From the NCBI GenBank assembly GCA_007135355.1, contig SLJA01000257.1, positions 1 to 9,943 on the forward strand: 9,943 bases of DNA, in the 5' to 3' direction. The position numbers and the translations under genes are program-made. The notes under the pieces were generated by a model, which was not told the DNA's origin, made no database searches, and saw nothing but the letters and a program-made list of their open reading frames with translations. Below, piece after piece: positions 7,288-9,943 of the stretch. How positions within the stretch are numbered: the stretch's first letter is position 1; each line of letters begins with the position of its first letter. Origin of the DNA: Wenzhouxiangella sp. (GTDB taxonomy: Bacteria > Pseudomonadota > Gammaproteobacteria > Xanthomonadales > Wenzhouxiangellaceae).

Positions 7288-8451
7288 TTAGCGCAGCCCG
7301 GTTTCCGCTCGCGCGATCACCATGCGCTGAATCTCGCTGGTGCCTTCGTAGATTTCTGTAATTTTTGCGTCGCGGAAATAGCGCTCAACCGGCATTTCCT
7401 TACTGTAGCCCATGCCGCCATGCAACTGCACCGCCTGGTGGCTGATCCACATGGCCGCCTCGGAGGCGAACAGCTTGGCCATTGAGCCGTCCACAGTGAT
7501 GCGTGCACCCGTCGTCTCGGCCTGTTTCTTGGCCCAGGCCGCACGCAGGGTCAGCAGGCGCGCGGCTTCCAGGCGGGTTTTCATGTCGGCCAGCTTTTGC
7601 TGGATCATCTGGAAAGAACCGATCTCGCGGCCGAAAGCCTTGCGATCGCGAGCATAGCTCAGGCTGGCATCATAGGCAGCCTGGGCGATCCCGACTGCCT
7701 GGGCCGCGATGCCGATGCGGCCGGCGTCCAGCACGCTCATGGCGATCTTGAATCCTTGGCCTTCATCCCCCAGGCGGTGCTCGACCGGGCAACGATAGTC
7801 GGCCAGCTCGACCTCGCAGGTGGCCGACGCGCGGATGCCGAGCTTGGGCTCGGTCTTGCCGCGACTGAAGCCCTCCTGCTCGGTGTCAATCAGAAAAGCG
7901 GTAATACCGCGAGCGCCGGCCTCGGGGTTGGTCGAGGCAAACAGCACCAAGTAGCGCGCATGGGGACCGGAGGTGATCCAGGACTTGCGTGCGTTGATCA
8001 CATAGTGACTGCCATCGTCAGCAAGCACAGCACGCGACTTCATGGTCGAGGCGTCCGAACCGGACTGCGGCTCGGTCAGCGCGTAGGCGCCAATATGCTC
8101 ACCGGAGGCAATCGCGTGGACAAATTTTCGCTTCTGCTCCTCACTGCCATATTTGAGAATGCCGTTGCAAAACAGTGAATTGTTCACCGACATGATCGTG
8201 CCATGAGCGGCGTCGGCGGCACTGATTTCAATCATTGCCAAGACATAGCCGATGGTGTCCAGACCCGAACCGCCGTAGGATTCCGGCACCTCAATACCCA
8301 TCAGGCCCAGCTCACCCATCTTGCGGATATTTTCGAGCGGAAACTCACCGGACTCGTCGAACTTTGCGGCGACCGGCGCGATCTCGTTGAGCGCGAAATC
8401 ACGGGCCGCAGCCTGAATCATCTGCTGCTCTTCGGTGAAATCAAAATTCAT
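7288..8451 (-). CDS. Acyl-CoA dehydrogenase, short-chain type
   Basis: This 387-residue FAD-dependent acyl-CoA dehydrogenase catalyses alpha,beta-dehydrogenation of acyl-CoA thioesters, passing electrons to ETF. Order of parts: N-terminal helical domain (about 1-115), beta domain with the flavin-contact signature AYALTEPQSGSD (122-133) and SWITSG (157-162), then a C-terminal helical domain with RKAFG (270-274), QLHGGMGYSKEMPVERYFRD (342-361) and IYEGTSEIQ (367-375). Glu369 in the last motif is at the position of the catalytic base in short- and medium-chain enzymes such as butyryl-CoA dehydrogenase, which argues against the isovaleryl- and long-chain types that carry the base elsewhere. Substrate length or branching (butyryl- versus 2-methylbutyryl- or isobutyryl-CoA) cannot be decided by eye. 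The start at 8451 follows the family's usual N-terminus (FTEEQ). It has no good Shine-Dalgarno. A TATAAT box lies 29 bases upstream. Confidence 0.94.
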   Translation of the reverse strand: MNFDFTEEQQMIQAAARDFALNEIAPVAAKFDESGEFPLENIRKMGELGLMGIEVPESYGGSGLDTIGYVLAMIEISAADAAHGTIMSVNNSLFCNGILKYGSEEQKRKFVHAIASGEHIGAYALTEPQSGSDASTMKSRAVLADDGSHYVINARKSWITSGPHARYLVLFASTNPEAGARGITAFLIDTEQEGFSRGKTEPKLGIRASATCEVELADYRCPVEHRLGDEGQGFKIAMSVLDAGRIGIAAQAVGIAQAAYDASLSYARDRKAFGREIGSFQMIQQKLADMKTRLEAARLLTLRAAWAKKQAETTGARITVDGSMAKLFASEAAMWISHQAVQLHGGMGYSKEMPVERYFRDAKITEIYEGTSEIQRMVIARAETGLR

Positions 8452-8480
8452 GATCTTGGTAACTTGGGAAACCGACTGAA

Positions 8481-8486
8481 ATTATA
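8481..8486 (-). promoter_or_regulatory. Candidate -10 box for the acyl-CoA dehydrogenase gene
   Basis: Read on the minus strand this is a perfect TATAAT, which would start RNA near 8474 and give a leader of about 23 bases before the ATG at 8451. No good -35 is seen at 16-18 bases spacing (ACTGCT and GACTGC are the nearest), so an activator or another sigma context may be needed. The rest of 8487-8624 shows nothing convincing. Confidence 0.4.
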
Positions 8487-8624
8487 CCTGGACGGCCCAC
8501 ATCAGCAGTCACCTGAGCGCCTCATGCAGCGGGCAGTCGGCGCATGCCTCTAGTTTCACCTCTGCATTTTCACTCGATATCGTGACCCACCGCACAATCC
8601 AAGCACATCACTAGGCTGGTCCGC

Positions 8625-8652
8625 TTGACACACGCCCGCCAGCCCGTAAAAT
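8625..8652 (+). promoter_or_regulatory. Near-consensus sigma-70 promoter for the C-rich-loop sRNA
   Basis: There is a perfect -35 TTGACA (8625-8630), a 16-base spacer, and a -10 TAAAAT (8647-8652, five of six). Transcription would start around 8657-8660, exactly at the foot of the first hairpin. The agreement between promoter position and RNA structure is the main reason for choosing the plus strand. Confidence 0.75.
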
Positions 8653-8656
8653 TGAT

Positions 8657-8764
8657 GATCCGGAACGGGGTTCCCCCCTTCCCCCTCCGGATCGTGGCCG
8701 AGGTTCCCCCCTTGCCTCGGCCACACCTATTCCAAAAACGGCTGGTCCGACCAGCCGTTTTTTG
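8657..8764 (+). ncRNA. Predicted trans-acting sRNA with two C6-loop hairpins (sX13-like)
   Basis: The predicted RNA is about 105 nt. Hairpin 1 pairs 8657-8664 (GATCCGGA) with 8686-8693 (TCCGGATC), continues with GGGG 8667-8670 on CCCC, and exposes TTCCCCCCTT (8671-8680). Hairpin 2 pairs 8694-8703 (GTGGCCGAGG) perfectly with 8715-8724 (CCTCGGCCAC), around loop 8704-8714 with the same TTCCCCCCTT. A short single-stranded linker (ACCTATTCC) leads to the terminator hairpin at 8734-8763. A sigma-70 promoter ends immediately upstream. Two stacked stems presenting the same C-run are the design of RNAs that pair with G-rich ribosome-binding regions. The xanthomonad sX13 RNA, roughly this length with C-rich loops, is the closest case I recall; actinobacterial 6C RNA is a formal analogue. 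Existence as an RNA is well supported by structure; homology to sX13 is inference. Confidence 0.75.
8734..8763 (+). terminator. Intrinsic terminator of the sRNA
   Basis: ACGGCTGGT (8738-8746) pairs perfectly with ACCAGCCGT (8750-8758) around a three-base CCG loop. The T-run 8758-8763 follows, then GTTT. The A-run 8733-8737 extends the stem and gives a T-run on the other strand, so it could also stop minus-strand transcription coming from the right. Confidence 0.9.
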
Positions 8765-8775
8765 TTTAAGGCGGG

Positions 8776-8805
8776 CTGACAATTTGCATTCAATCCGGAT
8801 ATAAT
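8776..8805 (+). promoter_or_regulatory. Sigma-70 promoter of tRNA-Leu(CAG)
   Basis: CTGACA (8776-8781, five of six) is followed by an 18-base spacer and a perfect TATAAT (8800-8805). The sequence just after the -10 is GC-rich (GCGGCCCGC), the kind of discriminator linked to stringent control of stable RNA promoters. The start would be near 8812, leaving a leader of about 54 bases. Confidence 0.7.
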
Positions 8806-8858
8806 TTGCGGCCCGCGGGTCTTTCCACCCGCAAACGCTATACTGCCGACCCCGGCAG
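8805..8858 (+). other. Hairpin-rich leader of tRNA-Leu(CAG)
   Basis: Two small perfect stems lie between promoter and tRNA: GCGGGT (8815-8820) with ACCCGC (8827-8832), and CTGCCG (8843-8848) with CGGCAG (8853-8858) around loop ACCC. A competing stem TTTGCGG (8805-8811) with CCGCAAA (8829-8835) overlaps the first. They may guide 5' processing of the precursor or simply be GC-rich spacer. Confidence 0.35.
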
Positions 8859-8865
8859 CACCTGT

Positions 8866-8952
8866 GCCCAGGTGGCGGAATTGGTAGACGCGCTAGCTTC
8901 AGGTGCTAGTATTCGAAAGGATGTGGGAGTTCGAGTCTCCCCCTGGGCACCA
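8866..8952 (+). tRNA. tRNA-Leu(CAG)
   Basis: This is an 87-base class II tRNA with CCA encoded (8950-8952). The acceptor stem is GCCCAGG (8866-8872) with CCTGGGC (8942-8948), and the discriminator is A8949. The D-arm carries the leucine-type TGGCGGAATTGGTAGACGC. The anticodon stem is CTAGC/GCTAG with loop TTCAGGT, giving anticodon CAG at 8900-8902, which reads CUG, the major leucine codon in GC-rich genomes. A long variable arm and the T-loop GTTCGAGTC complete the cloverleaf. All parts agree with gammaproteobacterial tRNA-Leu(CAG). Confidence 0.97.
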
Positions 8953-9030
8953 GATTTCTCTCAATCAAGCTTTCTTCAGACCCTGCTGGCGCCGTCGGCC
9001 TAATACAGCCTGAGCGGGTTCTGGAGTTTG

Positions 9031-9113
9031 AAGGGTTCAGGTTTCAGGGTTCAGGTTTCAGGGTTCAGGAAAAGCGGAAAACCTGAAACCTGAGCCCTGA
9101 AACCTGAACCCTT
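9031..9113. repeat. Heptad-built inverted repeat between convergent tRNA-Leu genes; likely bidirectional terminator
   Basis: Arm 9031-9062 and arm 9082-9113 are reverse complements over 32 bases with one mismatch, around a 19-base loop. The left arm is made of alternating GGGTTCA and GGTTTCA heptamers, five in a row from 9033 to 9067. After the right arm comes CTTTGTTTTC, so the plus-strand transcript of tRNA-Leu(CAG) would meet a very stable hairpin and a T-rich tail. Placed between two tRNAs that point at each other, it is a natural transcription barrier, but its repeat composition suggests it arose as a dispersed repeat. The preceding 8953-9030 holds nothing recognisable. Confidence 0.8.
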
Positions 9114-9124
9114 TGTTTTCCCAA

Positions 9125-9210
9125 TGGTGCCGAGGAGAGGACTCGAACCTCCACGCCATAAAGACACCAGGACCTAAACCTGGCGCGTCTACCAATTCCG
9201 CCACCTCGGC
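9125..9210 (-). tRNA. tRNA-Leu(UAG)
   Basis: This is an 86-base class II tRNA with CCA encoded (complement of 9125-9127). The acceptor stem is GCCGAGG (complement of 9204-9210) with CCTCGGC (complement of 9129-9135). The anticodon stem is CCAGG/CCTGG with loop TTTAGGT, anticodon UAG at 9174-9176, which reads CUA and, by wobble, other CUN codons. The long variable arm and the T-loop GTTCGAGTC are present. It shares about 23 identical bases of acceptor-side and D-arm sequence with the convergent tRNA-Leu(CAG). Its promoter is unclear (TAAACT at 9223-9228 on the minus strand has a poor -35); it may be processed from the transcript of the membrane-protein gene 33 bases upstream. Confidence 0.97.
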
Positions 9211-9243
9211 AGGTGGTCTTCTAGTTTAGCAGCAGCCAGGCGC

Positions 9244-9943
9244 TCAGAACACGCCGGGAATCAGCCACCAACTGCGCTGGCGGTAGGCCGCCCATTCGGG
9301 GTAGCGGCTCATGCTGGCCTCTTTGTGGATCATGTTGACGGCAAACACGCCGACCCAGACGATCGCCAGCACCACGAACGGCAGCCAGTGCCACACCATC
9401 AGCGCGAACGAGCCGTAAATCATCATCTCGCCCAGGTAGTTCGGATGCCGTATCCAGCGGTGCAGGCCGTCGGTAATCAAGCCCCGTTGTAACCTGAGCG
9501 TGTAGAACTTCTGCGCATCGGCGGCGATCATGATTACCGAGCCGACCAGGCACAGCGTGATGCACAGCGCGAACCAGACCGGTTCGGGCAGTGGATAAAC
9601 CGGATCACTATGACCGGAAATCAGCAACCAGCCAAACACCCAGTACCAGCCGAGCACACCGAGAAAGGCGTTGATCCCACCCAGAACGGTGATGCGCTTC
9701 TGCCAACCCGGGTCGGGAAAGGCGAAATCCTTGATCAGCCACACCACGCCGTAGCCGCCGTGTAGGGCCAGGTAAATCCACGCCGCCGTGCTCTGGTTGT
9801 CGTACCACCAGATCAGGAAACCCAGGAAAAAGAAGGTGCCGCCTTTCTGGAAGTTGATCACCCAGGCAAACTTCCACGGCCGCGGCCCGCCGCCGGCATC
9901 TTCGACCAGCCAGGTTGTGAGGCGACGAAGGGAGGCAGCCCAA
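9244..9943 (-). CDS. DUF1295 / isoprenylcysteine methyltransferase-like integral membrane protein (5' end outside window)
   Basis: The frame is open from the right edge to the stop at 9244-9246, giving 232 visible residues. The GTG at 9859-9861 is not the likely start, because the 27 residues before it (ending PRPWKFAW) are continuous with family-typical VINFQKGGTF. At least five hydrophobic membrane segments are visible, roughly at residues 36-48, 53-70, 84-108, 122-140 and 175-205. Between the last two is the cytosolic signature TDGLHRWIRHPNYLGE (157-172), and the tail has EW-AYR. This RHPNYLGE region is the shared cofactor-binding signature of DUF1295, steroid-5-alpha-reductase-like and ICMT-like proteins. 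The precise reaction is unknown: either a methyltransferase or a reductase of lipid-like substrates is possible. It is followed closely by tRNA-Leu(UAG). Confidence 0.85.
   Translation of the reverse strand, partial: WAASLRRLTTWLVEDAGGGPRPWKFAWVINFQKGGTFFFLGFLIWWYDNQSTAAWIYLALHGGYGVVWLIKDFAFPDPGWQKRITVLGGINAFLGVLGWYWVFGWLLISGHSDPVYPLPEPVWFALCITLCLVGSVIMIAADAQKFYTLRLQRGLITDGLHRWIRHPNYLGEMMIYGSFALMVWHWLPFVVLAIVWVGVFAVNMIHKEASMSRYPEWAAYRQRSWWLIPGVF

Noticed and set aside
8512..8590. Small cysteine-containing minus-strand frame upstream of the acyl-CoA dehydrogenase (EACADCPLHEALR)
   Set aside because: It is under 30 codons, has no ribosome-binding site, and shows only a single CxxC-like pair. 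Not enough to call a gene.
8667..8711. G-quadruplex on the minus strand formed by the G-runs
   Set aside because: The runs GGGGGG, GGGGG and GGGGGG are explained by the C-rich loops of the plus-strand hairpins, and one spacer between them is over 20 bases. Kept only as an alternative.
8657..8724. CsrA/Rsm-type RNA read on the minus strand (loops AAGGGGGGAA)
   Set aside because: The minus orientation has no promoter next to the hairpins and would place the terminator before them. The promoter and terminator order favour the plus strand.
8570..8793. Two short minus-strand open frames opposite the sRNA
   Set aside because: Their sequences are translations of the hairpin arms and G-runs, they overlap each other, and they have no ribosome-binding site or family resemblance.
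9031..9113. CRISPR-like array
   Set aside because: The units are contiguous seven-base repeats without unique spacers and form an inverted, not direct, arrangement.
9859..9861. GTG as the start codon of the membrane protein
   Set aside because: The same frame stays open for 27 more codons to the window edge with family-like sequence, so this GTG is most likely an internal valine codon.

Overview
This window looks like chromosomal DNA from a moderately GC-rich gammaproteobacterium. The best guess is a lineage near the Xanthomonadales/Lysobacterales or Wenzhouxiangella. That placement rests on recalled protein resemblance (a NAD kinase with LGGDGFMLHTLH and GFLMN motifs, and a 1,647-residue NAD-specific glutamate dehydrogenase) and on an sRNA whose shape recalls the xanthomonad sX13 RNA. 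No database search was possible, so treat the placement as moderate confidence.

All protein genes lie on the minus strand. In order of transcription, from right to left, they are: a DUF1295/isoprenylcysteine-methyltransferase-like membrane protein cut by the right edge (9943-9244); a short-chain-type acyl-CoA dehydrogenase (8451-7288); a giant L_180-class NAD-glutamate dehydrogenase (7208-2265); NAD kinase (2268-1489), whose ATG overlaps the dehydrogenase stop by four bases; a cytosolic PF06189-type 5'-nucleotidase (1437-517); and the first 99 codons of an exported PD40/TolB-repeat protein, probably an amidohydrolase (298-1). The GDH, NAD kinase and nucleotidase genes look like one transcription unit concerned with NAD(P) and nucleotide balance. 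The acyl-CoA dehydrogenase may read into it across a 79-base gap containing a strong hairpin.

The non-coding interest is concentrated in 8600-9215. A near-consensus sigma-70 promoter on the plus strand (8625-8652) is followed at the right distance by two consecutive hairpins, each with TTCCCCCCTT in its loop, and then by a textbook intrinsic terminator (8734-8763). This predicts an sRNA of about 105 nt with C-rich loops. Next come a promoter, a hairpin-rich leader and tRNA-Leu(CAG) on the plus strand. A convergent tRNA-Leu(UAG) follows on the minus strand. Between the two tRNAs lies a 32-bp-arm inverted repeat built from GGGTTCA/GGTTTCA heptads.

Two other repeat elements are present. One is a large imperfect palindrome of the CTCTGCGCCTCTGCGTGA type at 328-488. 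The other is a four-unit GGGTTNN heptad array at 1471-1498 that runs into the end of nadK and supplies its last three codons and stop.
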